Shown here one piece after another: positions 1-10,683 of a stretch of 28,697 nucleotides of DNA. The stretch is taken from positions 1 through 28,697 of the forward strand of contig NW_022205128.1 in NCBI RefSeq assembly GCF_008831285.2. The letters are read 5' to 3'. Both the position numbers and the translations under genes were made by a program. Each line of letters begins with the position of its first letter. Positions within the stretch are counted from its first letter, which is position 1. The notes below the pieces were generated by a model. That model was given only the letters and a program-made list of their open reading frames with translations, was not told the DNA's origin and did not search any database. The DNA comes from Nymphaea colorata. Lineage: Eukaryota; Streptophyta; Magnoliopsida; Nymphaeales; Nymphaeaceae.

Positions 1-91
1 CAACCCCAACCCCAACCCCAACCCCAACCCCAACCCCAACCCCAACCCCAACCCCAACCCCAACCCCAACCCCAACCCCAACCCCAACCCC
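1..91. repeat. Left telomere, (CCCCAA)n
   Basis: About 15 uninterrupted CCCCAA units begin at the first base and end at the non-repeat GAAGATTTT. The C-rich strand reading 5'->3' inward is the correct orientation for a left chromosome end. Pure C4A2 repeats are the Tetrahymena/oligohymenophorean type, whereas spirotrichs use C4A4. The first gene starts only about 150 bp inside. Confidence 0.97.
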
Positions 92-243
92 GAAGATTTT
101 CATATAAAATATATATTCTTAAGATAAAAATATTAACCCGATGAATGAGGTATTACTAAAGGTTAGAATTATTACACCACTTTGCCTATAATCGATAGAT
201 AATTATCAACAAGAATTACAATATTATAACTATCCATATCCAC

Positions 244-1190
244 ATGAGCAACAACGATACCGGCCTCTACGAGTTCCTCAAGGGTAAATCCCTATTCTCC
301 CCCACCAAGCCCACCCGCAAGCGGTCAAGAAGCAGATCCCGCGGCCCCAGGGAGTACGATAACTCCTCCAACAGCCCCACCGACCGCAATTAAAACAAAA
401 ATAACCCCCTCTTCAGCAACACCAACACCAACCTCGCCAACAACTACAATAACTATAATCCCAATACAACCAGCAACAGCTACAATTATCCACGCCCAGT
501 CACCACTGAACAACCTCCCCAAAGAAACTTCTCACCACTGGATAACGCAACCAAAAATCAACTGGCCTACACTCCCGCTCAGCGACTTGCGCAGGAATCA
601 GAGGTGGGCTCGATGCGCTGGGGAGAGACTGCCAGTCAGGCGAGCCAGGTAACCCAAAACAACCTCTGGACTGGAATCCTCTCCTACAGCAACAGCTTCG
701 AAAGCGCAAGGGTGGAGTCCACCCAGTGCCTCGAGAATCTGTCCATCAAGATTAGGAGAGAGCTATCGACCATCCACACCAAAATCGATGTCTTCAACTC
801 ACGCATGGCAGCAGTCCTCGCCAGCTAGTTCAGAGCAGTTAGGGAAAAGATACACCAAGTCCTCGAAGCAGCCTTCAAAGAGTCAGACAAGTATGTGCAG
901 GAGTACATGAAGCAGAAGAGGCCTTACTCGCTGGAGAACTGTATCAAATGAAGGCTGTTCTGGAGAAGGAACTGAACAAAGTTGATGCCATGAAGGAGGA
1001 ACTCACCAAACCGCACTGGCGCAAAGTCGCAGGAGAAATCCTGACTACTGACCTTGAGCACAAGGTGGAGGAATTGCTTCAAAAAAGCAGCACGCTGGAG
1101 GTGGGCAAGTGGGAGCTGGGAGATCTGGCGTCGTACCGGATAAAGAATATCGAGGGAGAGCTGAGGGAAATAGTGCGGCTGAAGGCGTGA
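244..1190 (+). CDS. Coiled-coil protein, unknown, with one reading-frame change
   Basis: I do not recognise this gene. From ATG 244 it begins MSNNDTGLYEFLKGKS. A basic Arg/Ser patch (RKRSRSRSRG, about residues 28-38) follows, then an Asn-rich linker, then long charged helices. Two former 'stops', a TAA near 390 and a TAG at 826-828, read as Glu. The frame meets TGA at 949-951, but the next frame starts at 948 and continues the same helical composition (KAVLEKELNKVDAMKEEL) to TGA 1188-1190. I treat it as one gene. The break is either a one-base deletion near 936 or a short intron (a 26-nt GT..AG at about 894-919 would also restore frame). The first-frame codons keep strong G/C third positions right up to the break, which favours a deletion. 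It is the most telomere-proximal gene. Confidence 0.6.
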
Positions 1191-1244
1191 ACAGTGATCT
1201 TGAACATGATTATAACACCATATTGCGCCATACAATTATATCAA

Positions 1245-2538
1245 ATGAACCAATCACCTAAGGCTCCTATTTGGGAGGTCACCTACGCCGACGACTACGA
1301 TGAACTGACTGGTACTTTCTTCACCAATGCAGGCAACATAATGAAAGTGAATGCGGACTTCCTCTCCGTTCTGCAGCAGCACGAAAGTATAGTCATCGAG
1401 GGTATTCAATAATATAAATAGGTCGTGAGGATGAAGACTTCCTCTTCAGCGTTGACAACAATACATATAAACTCAGGGACATCTTCATCCCCTCCACCAT
1501 GCTCCTCATGAAGGAACTTGTTCAAACCGAAAGCCTAAGAGATGTCACCTATGTGAGCCTTGGTAAGCCATACCCTAGCATAGAAACCGCCCATTACCTT
1601 AAGCTGGAGGCGCACAATATCGAATACAATACCATATACACGGAACTAGCTGGCGAGGCTGTCAGTAGGGAACTCTTTGAAGAGTCCCAATCAATCGAAC
1701 AACTAGTGGCTGCTTCAGGAATTAGCTCCACCGCCATATGCGCAAGATTCAGAGTTACACCCGCCCAGCTTGAACAAGTAGACATGCTTTAACAAAGCTG
1801 CTGAAACACATGCCAGTCGTAGTGCTTCACAATAAGGACTTGCCCTCTCTGGAAGAGCCCACCGTGATCGTATGGAGCAGCGAAGCCATCCTAACTATCA
1901 TGCGAGAGTTGCTGCCCTTCTTGATGGAGGTGGGAGCTGGAGAGTGGTTCACCTACGAACAGGTGCAATCCTTGGGACCAGGACTGGTGAAGCATGAAAG
2001 GGTGCTTCAGCTGCTGGCCAAAATGTTCTAAATGGAGGTGGAAGGCAGCACAAACAGCGTATGGTCACTGAGCGAGCCCATGGAGGTCGAGCAGGCTGCA
2101 CCCGTTCGCTTTAAACTCAAAGTGGAGTCTATCGTCCGCTTCATCATTATGGAGCACGCCCTGGCGAAGGAGGAGTATTCCCTTAAGGAAATGGACAGTT
2201 CATTGTGGACGATGCTGCTCACCTACCTTCCCGTCGGCCTCCCCGCTTTCTAGGAGGAAAAAGCCAAAAAAGTCCTCCACGAGCTCATCGGAGAATACTT
2301 CTTCACAATTCCGAAGCAAAACATAATCGCCCGCGTAATCTACGATCCCCTAATTTCGAATTCAACCATCAAAGACCGGCTTGACTTTTTACGCGGTTTC
2401 AAGAAGAAATTCTCACTGGGCGAATTGCGAGGAGTCTTCGGCAGAATGACAAGGGAGGTGTAGTTGGGCGACGTCCTGATGAAGCACTTCCGCAAATGCG
2501 GGCAGGAGTACGAGATGAAGTTAGTGATTCCGAAGTGA
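1245..2538 (+). CDS. DCC1: DCC1-like subunit of the Ctf18 clamp loader
   Basis: Probable homologue of DCC1/DSCC1, which with CTF8 binds CTF18-RFC and loads PCNA for replication and sister-chromatid cohesion. After removing two 20-nt introns (1402-1421, 1778-1797) and reading TAA/TAG as Glu, the span gives 417 residues with no break. Family-like stretches are HESIVIEGREDEDF followed by NTYKLRDIFIPSTMLL (human: HSLVIRGDKDEQ, then KTYDLKIADTSNMLL), and a C-terminal winged-helix region ending DFLRGFKKKFSLGELRGVF, matching human FSLREKW..EDIAPY. The length is close to human (393). The start at 1245 gives the MNQSPKAP N-terminus; an upstream in-frame ATG at 1206 is possible. The identification rests on remembered family patterns rather than a search. 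Confidence 0.8.
1402..1421 (+). other. 20-nt intron in DCC1
   Basis: GTATTCAATAATATAAATAG is AT-rich with GT..AG ends. Its removal joins VIEG to REDEDF, matching the DCC1 family. Retained, it changes the frame. Confidence 0.85.
1778..1797 (+). other. 20-nt intron in DCC1
   Basis: GTAGACATGCTTTAACAAAG. Its removal joins AQLEQ to LLKHM and avoids a TGA at 1799. It has a TTTAAC element near the 3' end. Confidence 0.85.
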
Positions 2539-2563
2539 TCGTGATATATAATAGTCAATTACA

Positions 2564-3139
2564 ATGCTGGATGAAGAGAGTGACTACGAGTACGTTTCGA
2601 CCTCCCTGCGCTTCGATAGCAGACTCGACGGGCCTGACTTCAAAGAACTGATCCGCACCGCCCTCCAGCGCTACGAAGATGTCTCTTAGGAAGAATTCAC
2701 CCTAGTCTCCGACCATCCCGACGGTTCATACTCCCTCTCCGATACGTCCATCCACTACAACCGGCACACCCTCGTCCCCATCGGCGCCAACTTCCAAGTT
2801 GTCATCCCGCCCATGATGACCGAAGAGGCTTACCGCGCCAAGACCGCCAACCAAATAGAATCTCTGCGTGCCATGAAAATCAACGACCCAATCGAGGGCG
2901 AGCGGTTCTATAACCAGTACATACACCTCGTCAACCAATTGCTGGGCCCTGACCGCAGCTACGCCGATGTGAATTTACTTCAAAACGCATTCAAGAGATT
3001 GAACTCAAAGGCCACTTTCGAAGAGTACCTCACGAAGAACCACCGCTACTGGGAGGAACACTTCAGGAAGAAGGATCGAGCCTGCGCGCCTCGCCAGCTC
3101 CAAAAGAAAAAGAAGAAGAAAGGCACCATCCCCATCTGA
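2564..3139 (+). CDS. Hypothetical protein with lysine-rich tail
   Basis: An uninterrupted 191-residue frame starts at ATG 2564, 25 bp after the DCC1 stop, and ends at TGA 3137-3139. It begins MLDEESDYEYVSTSLRF and has one TAG-Glu. Its C-terminal half is helical (FEEYLTKNHRYWEEHFRKK), followed by QLQKKKKKKGTIPI, a possible nuclear-localisation tail. No transmembrane segment or signal peptide is visible. I do not recognise the family. The strong G/C third-base preference and acidic/aromatic composition support real coding. Confidence 0.7.
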
Positions 3140-3188
3140 CCCCCTTCAAATACTGCAAGTGATAACTGTTATTTATTCAAATTGGCTT

Positions 3189-5075
3189 ATGAACGGCAAT
3201 AAAAAAACACCCTCTTTCTCAAGAAAATGCAAGGAAGTTTTTCTCAAAATGGACCTATTTTCAAATGGTGAGCTCTTAAAGTACAAAGGAGAAGGGACCT
3301 ACCAAACCTATACTGGGTCTATTTTGTCAGTGCTGATAGTCGTTTTTTTCGTGGCTATATTTTTCAATTATTGCAAGCAAACATTCAACCGCGAAAAGAT
3401 TACAAATACTCCCAGGCTGCGTCCCAGCCTCGACTCTACTTTCAACACCAATTAGAGCTCATCTGTGTTCATGTTCGCAGTCGGCTTGGACGGTATCGAT
3501 CTAACTTCTGGAGATCGGCTCTTCGACATCATCATGTAAAGCAAAATCTATAAAAATGGAAAGGCTTTTCGTCGGTGGAGGTTCCCCTTTAGCCCTGCCT
3601 ATCGCAACAGTGGGAGGATATTAACGATTAATTCAAAAAAACTTATTCTAGACTTAATTTTAAGCAGTGGCTGTGCCCTCCAAAAGATTACAATTTCACC
3701 TTCAAAGGCAAATTCACCTCAGAGGAGTTCAGGTACACCAAGCTCATCGTGCGAAGATGCAGCACCGGCAACTGTATGTCGAATTCTTCATTCAATTCCG
3801 TCCTGCTAAAACAGCAAACATTCAAATTGAGCATCTATTTCGCGAATCCTGTGATTGACGCCAGTGAGAAGCAATACCTTGACTATGTGCTAGAGGATAC
3901 TAACTATTTTGAATTCACTGATATGGTTGGAGTCAGCTCGCACATCTTCCTCTCCTAGTACGAAGTCAACACTGATAACAGCGTCTACCCCTAGCCTTTC
4001 AGTGATGTCACCACAGAGAGAGGACTCACACTCAACGAAAGACCAGTGGTGAGCAACTTCTAAATCATCAATACTGACGAGTTCGTTCGCATCTACTTAA
4101 GGAAGTCTGACCTTATTCAACAATTCGATCGTTCCTATACACGTTTCGACGTTACTTTTGCCTACTTGGGCGGTCTATTCGGCATGGCCTTGATCCTATT
4201 CTATGGCATGAAGGCTTTCAGCTAGTATGCTTATGAGTTCGAGATAGGCAGTCACTTATTCGTCTACAACGATAAGAAGAAGGATTGCCGCAAAGAGTTC
4301 GAAAGTGATAAGTTCCACATATTCCGCTTCCCCATTTACCTGCTCTACTGCATCGTCATCTTCTTCTATCCAACGCAGAAGAATGGTCTTGGTTTGGATT
4401 CTACCGAAGACTAGATGAGTGCAGGGAGGAAGTGAAGGAGCAAACAGATGTTTGCTTCCTCATCAAACGAGTCATCTATATCGAGAAAGCCATTGAACTA
4501 TTCTTCGGAAGCAAATTGAACAAGATAGAGCTGAACAATAGGTGGACTATTGACGAAGCTCGCCAAAAGAGAGAGTTTTATGATGACCATAAGATGATTG
4601 AGCAAATGATCCTCACCTCGGAAAAGAAGGCCAGGCAGGATGAAATGTCAAAAGGCAAACTCACAGCAAACAAACCTGCCAATTTATAGCTTCTGGTTGA
4701 TGTCATCTAGTAGCCCAGAGAAGTAAGCAGTCCTTCGCATGAGGAGAATAAGTATGAGGTACACTCTCCACCTAAATTTGAAGAAGAAAGGCCAAAAAGA
4801 TGATATAGTAAGAGATCCACATAGAGTTGCAAATGAGGTAGGATGTGTCTGCTTCCCAGATAGAGCTCAGCTCTTTGCGGAACATCAGCAATAGGACCGA
4901 AGAGATGAAGAATCGTTCAAAATCTAAATCAAATTAGCAATTGTAATCGAAGAGAGGTAGTAGTGAAGAGCTGAAAGAGCCTCTTTAAAATAAGGAAAAT
5001 GTGATTATCTCACATTTCGATAGCGGAAAAAAATTATAGAAAAAGCAATCTGACTCCAAAAATAGGGACTAATGA
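3189..5075 (+). CDS. Ciliate multi-pass membrane protein with frame breaks
   Basis: It resembles a large ciliate family of about 600-residue membrane proteins of unknown function. The N-terminus has LLKYKGEGTYQTYTGSILS and then a hydrophobic segment (SVLIVVFFVAIFFNY). An extracellular region with WLCPPKDYNFTFKGKF follows. Two C-terminal membrane segments lie at about 4155-4205 (YLGGLFGMALILFYG) and 4320-4370 (FPIYLLYCIVIFFY). The acidic/basic cytoplasmic tail ends at TGA 5073-5075. Many TAG/TAA read as Glu. Breaks: a one-base loss near 3563 (TTTT run) and one near 4382 (AA run) have no intron solution I can find. A third change near 4800 is solved either by a 32-nt intron (4759-4790) or by another lost base. 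It is either lightly decayed or carries sequence errors. Confidence 0.7.
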
Positions 5076-5723
5076 TAATTAATCATAATTCTATTTTTGA
5101 TAAACCCTATAAATCCTTCCTATTAAATATAAACTCATATCATTTTCCTATCTTAACCAGTCCATGAAGTTGTGTTTCACTCTTTTGGCATATTTTGTAA
5201 GCCACAAAATATTTTTTCAAAACAATTTGAGAACTTTTATTTATTCTCCTCATTTAAATCAAGCCTTAAAATCATTCTACCAAAAAGGATGAATTCTGAT
5301 CCCTTTTCCCAACAACAAATATAACAAATTTTAAGTAAAGTGATTTCAAGGGCCAGCCTATCTGGCCTGTGGCATATTTTAATGTTTGGACACTGGTAAC
5401 TCCAGATAATTTGTTCTCAACTTTTGCTAGAATTTTCAGAACATGAACATTTTAGTCTTGGCAATTAGTTACTCAAAGAAGGCCTCGCTTAATCCCACCC
5501 CTAGGAAAAAAAGTAAATTAATTACCAAAAGTGGCACCTCTTGGGTTTTCCTTGATATTCTCAATAGTTTTTAGATCCAACTATCGCCGCCCCACAGGGA
5601 CATTGAATACACCCTCAAATTAATCTAAAAACACCAACAGATAAATTTTTTTCATTATTTCTTGCTGTTTTATCTCTATATTATTTGCGTGCGATAATAA
5701 ACAAATTTCTATAATAATTTTTG
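5076..5723 (+). other. Gene-poor interval with a possible small secreted-protein gene
   Basis: This AT-rich 650-bp interval contains an ATG at 5164 opening a hydrophobic start (MKLCFTLLAYFVS), like a ciliate signal peptide. The frame meets TGA within about 45 codons. Two other frames downstream look partly coding (one contains QPIWPVAYFNVWTLV after removing a 16-nt GT..AG near 5333-5348). No exon arrangement gave a clean protein, so I mark only a possible gene. The last about 80 bp before 5724 look like a promoter. Confidence 0.35.
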
Positions 5724-7072
5724 ATGAGTGACAAACAAACCATGTACCAAGTCCAACACGAGCCTACGAGCAACCTTTAGAGCCATCTGGTCTTGATAGC
5801 CGGCACGTTTACATTTAAACCTTTCCCAAACGTCCTCCTTTAGCTATCCCTCACCAAAGAGGCTATCTTTATCAATGGAGAGCTTTCTTCTATCTTCCCG
5901 CACCCAAAGACCATGGCAATCACCCCCGACCTCACCCACCGCATCACAATCGAAAAAGCAGTATTTTTTTATTTAGTCAGGCCGATTCATAACAACTATT
6001 TTGGTTACTTTAACTGCGCGAAAACAAAATGGAAATAGTCCTACAGTCCTCAGAATTTGCCCACATAGACTCTTGGAGGCAACTCATGAAAAGGCATGTG
6101 AATAAGTTTGGGTTCTGGGATGATTTTAAACCCGTGAGACGGATCAGCAGAGGAATAGGGTCTGCAGTTTATGAAGTGGCAAGAGTGGAAGATGGAAAAA
6201 GAGTTGCCGTTAAAGCCTTTCCCAAGTCACAGTTTGAACAAAATCCCAACTTTTTTGAAGGAATGAAAAAGGAAGTCAATATACTTAGATAAATAGGAGA
6301 GCTTAAGCACAATCATTTGCTCGGAGTTGAAGAAGTATACTCATCGTCAAGCTCTTACTATCTCATCATGGAGCTTTGCGACAAAGATCTACTAAAGGGA
6401 GGCAGGTACGCCAAAGGCTCAAGGCCATCTAAGGTAAGGCAAGCCATGAGGCAGCTACTCTCAGGGATATCTGCTCTCCACGAGCGGGGGGTTGTCCACA
6501 GGGACATCAAACCCAATAATATTATGTTTAGATCTGAGTAGAATTTTGAACTAGTCATAACTGACTTCGGCTTGGCTACCCACATAGGAGAGCATCATCC
6601 ATACGTTAAATGCGGAACACCAGGATTCGTGGCTCCGGAGGTCTTTTAACTTCAATAAAATGAAAACCCAACCAGCTGCGCATCGGACATGTTTTCACTG
6701 GGAGTAGTCTTTCATATTTTACTTACCGGGTAGCACTTATTCAGAGCGGAATCGCCAAATGAACTCTTCATCAAGAACAGCAAGATGGATTTCGACCTCA
6801 CCCAGCGCATCCATGAGCAGCTTGACGCCAACTCAATGAACTTGCTTCGGAGGATGCTTGAGAAAGATCCAAATAACAGAATCACTGCTCACTAAGCTCT
6901 CAAACATTAGTATTTCGCTGATGTAGAAGTGAAGCTGCGGTCGCCTGCTTTGACCTTCCACTCGTATAGCCAGCTTGTCTCTAATCCTGAGCAGGATTTC
7001 TCTCAGATATAGCTGGGAATTGCAGGCCGTAAAAGGCATAAGGGAGAGTATAGGAAAGCATCTCATATTTGA
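5724..7072 (+). CDS. Protein kinase, PH-like N-terminus plus CAMK-like domain
   Basis: With one 20-nt intron (5961-5980) removed, the span gives 442 residues with exact frame arithmetic. Residues about 15-105 have a PH-like strand pattern ending EIVLQSSEFAHIDSWRQL, as in a ciliate group of PH-CAMK kinases. The kinase domain shows a glycine loop ISRGIGSAVYEV, the lysine in VAVKAF, an alpha-C Glu in KKEVNIL, HRDIKPNN, TDFGLA and CGTPGFVAPEV. It ends with DPNNRITAHEALKHEYF, where the Glu before AL is TAA. All catalytic residues are present, so it is predicted active on Ser/Thr. It stops at TGA 7070-7072, 65 bp from the stop of the convergent minus gene. An open frame past 7072 encoding a hydrophobic tail exists but has no splice support. 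Confidence 0.85.
5961..5980 (+). other. 20-nt intron in PH-kinase gene
   Basis: GTATTTTTTTATTTAGTCAG. Removal links ITIEKA to ADSEQLFWLLEL and puts the PH-like and kinase parts in one frame. The alternative 16-nt end at ..TTTAG gives the wrong frame. Confidence 0.85.
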
Positions 7073-7137
7073 TTTATCTGTCTTTATATGGGTCACCCTG
7101 TTCATACTCGCTTTACTTAAGATAATATTTAGGGGAA

Positions 7138-8359
7138 TCATTGGCTTGCTATGAGTTCTTCTTCGATGAGCAAAAGCTCACAAGCTCTTATCTTGAGAAT
7201 CATCTATTTTTTCTACCTTATTTCTTCCTCTTTCTTTTCAGCGTTACCACTTGGCTATAGTTTGGCTGTCATTTATACTAAAAATGGGTCCTTTTCAGCA
7301 ATTTATTTGACTTCTTTATTGGTTTCTGCCAGATAGTTGCTCTCCTAATAATAAAAATTGACTTTTTTGGGATGGTGAAGATTTTAGTTGTAAATAGATT
7401 CCCAAAACGATTTGAATTTCAGGATTTCCTATATGAGCAATAAGGAGTGCATTTGGAAGTCCAAACATGATTTAAGGGTGATAGTTTATTTGCTTGATTA
7501 TTTGACGTTTTGAAGCATTTGTCTTCTTGTCTATACCATCCTTTCAAGCTTGGAGTAAGTATTATCTGCTGTTCCGATTGAGTTTATTTCCTTTTATATG
7601 ATCGATCGAACAGATTTGTGCCTTTTATGGGTTGATCTTTAAATAACATCTATCAATAGCTATTTATATTTGTTATTAATAGGATTCACCTTCGCCTTCT
7701 ACTACAGTTTCTATAATAATTTCTCTTTATTTCTCATCTTTCGACTTGTCTTCTTTGTCTATTTGACAGCATCGTTATCGGCTTATATTGTTTTTTCTTC
7801 AATCTTAGCCTATTCCTTTAGTTTTTGATCAACTTCCTTCTTAATTTGCCGAATCTTAAACGACTTTCCTTAATACCTTCATGTATACGCTTATTGGTAG
7901 AAATAGTATCCCTCATACGTTATTTCTAAAGATTCGGAAAGCGTGGTTTTTATTTCTCCACATAAACTGACTACAAAGGCTTTCGTCCTTTAAACGGATT
8001 CCTTTTTGCTGTGTGAATTGTCTGATTACGTTTTTGAGCGAAGAGATCGGGAATTGTTTCTTTGATGAAACGAGTATCCCAGCATATTTACTATCATAAG
8101 CAAAAGATTACTCTCTTTATTTTTAGTCTTTAGAGTCTCAGTTCCTTTATTTACTAGGGATCGCGAACTATCTTCTGCTTCCGATGATGCTTGCGCCTGC
8201 GTATGAATGAAATAAATAATACTTTTTATGTTGGATTGTTTCTCCTTAATGTCCAGCAGAATCTTCTTTTAATTTCTATAGAGGAGTATTGTTTTTGTCC
8301 TCTTTTTCAGCCATTTAAGGCTATTCTAGAGTGGCTAGGTTATTATTGAGTTCGGTCAT
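7138..8359 (-). CDS. Lys/Glu-rich coiled-coil protein, unknown
   Basis: This gene is invisible under the standard code. Read on the minus strand from ATG 8357-8359 to TGA 7138-7140 with TAA/TAG as Glu and three introns removed (8197-8222, 8091-8111, 7869-7888), it gives 384 residues with no break. It begins MTELNNNLATLEEPEMAEKE, and long helices follow (EEIKELRLERLKIKREICWD; KIRQIKKEVDQKLKEEAKIE; EKLLEKLEEKAKV). There is no signal peptide or transmembrane segment. I do not recognise the family; the composition suits a cytoskeletal or ciliary coiled-coil protein, which is inference. Its start lies only 27 bp downstream of the stop of the next minus gene, so the two are in tandem. Confidence 0.75.
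7869..7888 (-). other. 20-nt intron
   Basis: The minus strand reads GTATACATGAAGGTATTAAG. Removal joins ISTNKR to KSFKIRQ and skips an in-frame TGA. Confidence 0.75.
8091..8111 (-). other. 21-nt intron
   Basis: On the minus strand it starts GTAATC and ends ATGATAG. It is seven codons long and contains an in-frame TGA, so it must be removed. Removal joins LKIKR to EICWDTRF. Confidence 0.7.
8197..8222 (-). other. 26-nt intron
   Basis: On the minus strand it starts GTATTATT and ends ATACGCAG. Removal joins IQHKK to RKHHRKQKIVRDPEE. This is the only GT..AG in the interval that gives an open frame. Confidence 0.65.
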
Positions 8360-8386
8360 CAGTTTTATAAATGAAATATACATGAA

Positions 8387-9523
8387 TCATTAATTTTTTA
8401 CTCTAAATTTATGCAGAAAGGACATGAATTGTAGTGTTTACTCGTCTGTTTCAACGAATTTCAATCGTATATTCTCACTTGCTTTCCGAAAAGTCACTGA
8501 TGACGTCGAAACATTCGATTGGCACAGACTGTCATTGTTGAGAGTAATTCCCATTCTTTGTGCAATTTTGCTAATATTTGAGCAAAGTGCTTGAGCTTCA
8601 GTTTATTCATCTAAGTTTGCGTTTTTCTGGATCAAATCATGCACCTTCAAAAGCAAAGACATCCCTTTATTTGCTGATGATTTGCCCAAATCGAACCCTT
8701 AGAAGGAGCAAACAGTGGTATTGTGAATCTGAGGGCATTCCTAATTTTTATACGTGAGAAGAGTATTTTCATTTTTTTGGCTTTTTTCGTTTTCATTTTC
8801 AAATAACCTTCTAGTCACGTTGGAATTGTTCATAGAATGAGAGTTATTTTATTTATTGTGCTCTGCTGTTAGTTTCAATCTCAAATCTTTTTCTTTCGTA
8901 TTCTTTCCAACACGTTTTTCGCTGACTTGGCAACTCTTTATTTCATCATTTTTCGGTTGTTTGGCCTAATGAATCTTCGAACAGCCGTCTAAATCCTCCA
9001 AATCAAGCCTTAGGCACTCCTTAAAATTTATGGATTTGGCCTTATTGTGCTGTGTTACAGTTTAGCTCTGCCTATTTTTCATTTTATTGCTGCTAAACAG
9101 TAAATTTTTCTCCTTTTGGGCTATTTTCTCCCTTATAGGAAAGGGAAGGTCCAGCAATTTTAGGTTGGGAAGAGAGCCTTCAAGGGGAACCGTCGAGAAT
9201 GGGGCAGATATTTCCTATTGGTTGATCATTTCGATGAGGACTTTGAGGTAAAAGTTTATATTTTTCCTCCAAACGATGTTATTCGGTTTTGATGAAAGTT
9301 TCTCCGTCCATTGCGAAATCCTAATCCTGTCTATCTTTGTGAGGCTGCTCTCGAACTCAGCCATTTCTCTTACGATTCTAAGCAATTATTATTGTTCCTT
9401 ATTCAGTCTCCCAATTTCTTCGTTTGGCTGGTGCTGCTCATTTTTCTCACAACTTTTCCTACTGTGAACGTTCTAGCTAGAGGCCCGTCTATGGTCGAAG
9501 GAAGAATAGTTTTTTCGGTTCAT
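8387..9523 (-). CDS. 378-residue hypothetical protein, intact once TAA/TAG are sense
   Basis: A single uninterrupted minus-strand frame runs from ATG 9521-9523 to TGA 8387-8389 (379 codons including stop) and contains about ten TAA/TAG. The N-terminus is MNRKNYSSFDHRRASSE; a coiled-coil stretch (EEIGRLNKEQEELLRIVREM) lies at about residues 35-60; then come a polar Asn/Lys/Ser-rich middle and a helical C-terminal part (SLLLKVHDLIQKNANLDEE). No known motif, signal peptide or membrane segment is seen. The upstream 200 bp to the divergent gene at 9729 are AT-rich and likely hold both promoters. A frame this long without TGA in AT-rich DNA is unlikely by chance. Confidence 0.8.
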
Positions 9524-9728
9524 CGATCAATCAATATATATTCGTTAGATGGCCGAAGATGGCCCAAAATAATTTAAAAAATACTCAAAAATAAATCCAA
9601 TTCTAATATGGCGCACTTTGTCCAGCTATTGGAAAGAAGGACAGCCAAAGCAATCAAAGATCAAAGGAAATTTGTACCAGGCTGAAGTTTTGCTGAGTAA
9701 TTCTTAAAAAATATAGAAGTATAATTGA

Positions 9729-10589
9729 ATGATGAGTCTTCTTCGCAAAAATACATTACCTACAAGAGATATTGATCCTTTGGGAAAGAAGAAAACTCTA
9801 AGGAGCAAGGCGTGCTCTCAAGTTAATATATTGCAGTTTACTCCGCACCTCTTCGGAGAATGCAAAAACGGTAGGATATATGAGTACGCCGAAAAGCCAA
9901 TACCCGATAGCACCCCGCTAGAAAAACCCTTCACCAAAGACGAGATGGAAAAGATCGTGGGCAGGAATAGCCTGACTGTCAATTTCATGGACCGTAGCAA
10001 TTCAAACATCCTACCATCCATCACTACCTTTGACAAAATCAAAGGAATGCTCATCAAAAAGTCCCTTTTCGAACGATTCAAGGAATGCAACAAGGAAAAT
10101 GGAAGTTATCGGGAGGGTTTATAGCAATTGGAAAAAGAAGAGGATCTCTAGAGACCTAAATAAAATATAAGCAGTCATTTCAAACTTCCCACAAGGACCA
10201 GAATTATCGAAAAGGGACAAAAATGCCTCTCTGTTGTCTGTGACTAACGAGAATAAATCAAAGGACGCTTCCTCAACAAACGAATCCATCGACTTTCGGA
10301 TAGACTTCAAAACAAAGTCCTAAGGACACATAACTCAATCAGCATCAAAACCAGCTCAAAAGACGAATGCAGTTAGGATCAAATGAACGAAGGCTCGTAG
10401 GCTTTAATGAAAGATAGATTAAAAGTTTTATAAAAGCTACAAGTCATCACCCAAGCTTGCTCCACAGCGTCCGAGCACTGTCGAATATAAAAATCGATAA
10501 ATTTATTTGCAAAATTTACATAAAAGCTGGATGATAAACTGTTGAGAAAGAAGAGAAAGTTATAAAAAGTGTTCCAATTTCGTTAATGA
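9729..10589 (+). CDS. Hypothetical basic protein, exon structure uncertain in the middle
   Basis: From ATG 9729 (a second ATG at 9732) a frame stays open for 286 codons to TGA 10587-10589. The first part (RKNTLPTRDIDPLGKKKT ... PFTKDEMEKIVGRNSL) and the last (KDECSEDQMNEGSEALMKDR) look coding. In the middle, about 10105-10342, another frame looks more natural (ASSTNESIDFRIDF). A 26-nt intron at 10317-10342 joins it perfectly to the last part, and a 20-nt GT..AG lies at 10105-10124, but I could not close all frames. It could be one exon or several. The C-terminus is Lys-rich (DKLLRKKRKLEKVF). I do not recognise the family. Confidence 0.6.
10317..10342 (+). other. Candidate 26-nt intron
   Basis: It starts GTCCTAAGG and ends CTCAATCAG. 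It would join FRIDFKT to NIKTSSKDE. It is uncertain because the unspliced frame is also open. Confidence 0.45.
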
Positions 10590-10683
10590 GGTTCATATCC
10601 CAAACAAAACGGGGCATTTTGATTGAATAATATCTCTATGATTATTTTACAGGTGGTATTTAAATGATAAGTGTAAACCCTGC

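Noticed and set aside
948-1190. Separate gene overlapping the first one by ATGA
   Set aside because: Translational coupling is not expected in a ciliate nucleus, and the second frame continues the same coiled-coil composition, so one gene with a frame break is simpler.
1412-1425. Euplotes-like frameshift site AAA-TAG in DCC1
   Set aside because: The site lies at the end of a 20-nt intron whose removal explains the frame change, and TAG is not a stop here.
5961-5976. 16-nt intron in the PH-kinase gene ending at TTTAG
   Set aside because: It gives the wrong frame for the kinase domain. Extending to the next CAG (20 nt) gives an exact fit.
7151-7336. Hydrophobic plus-strand ORF after the PH-kinase
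   Set aside because: It overlaps the 3' end of the well-supported minus-strand coiled-coil gene and is its antisense.
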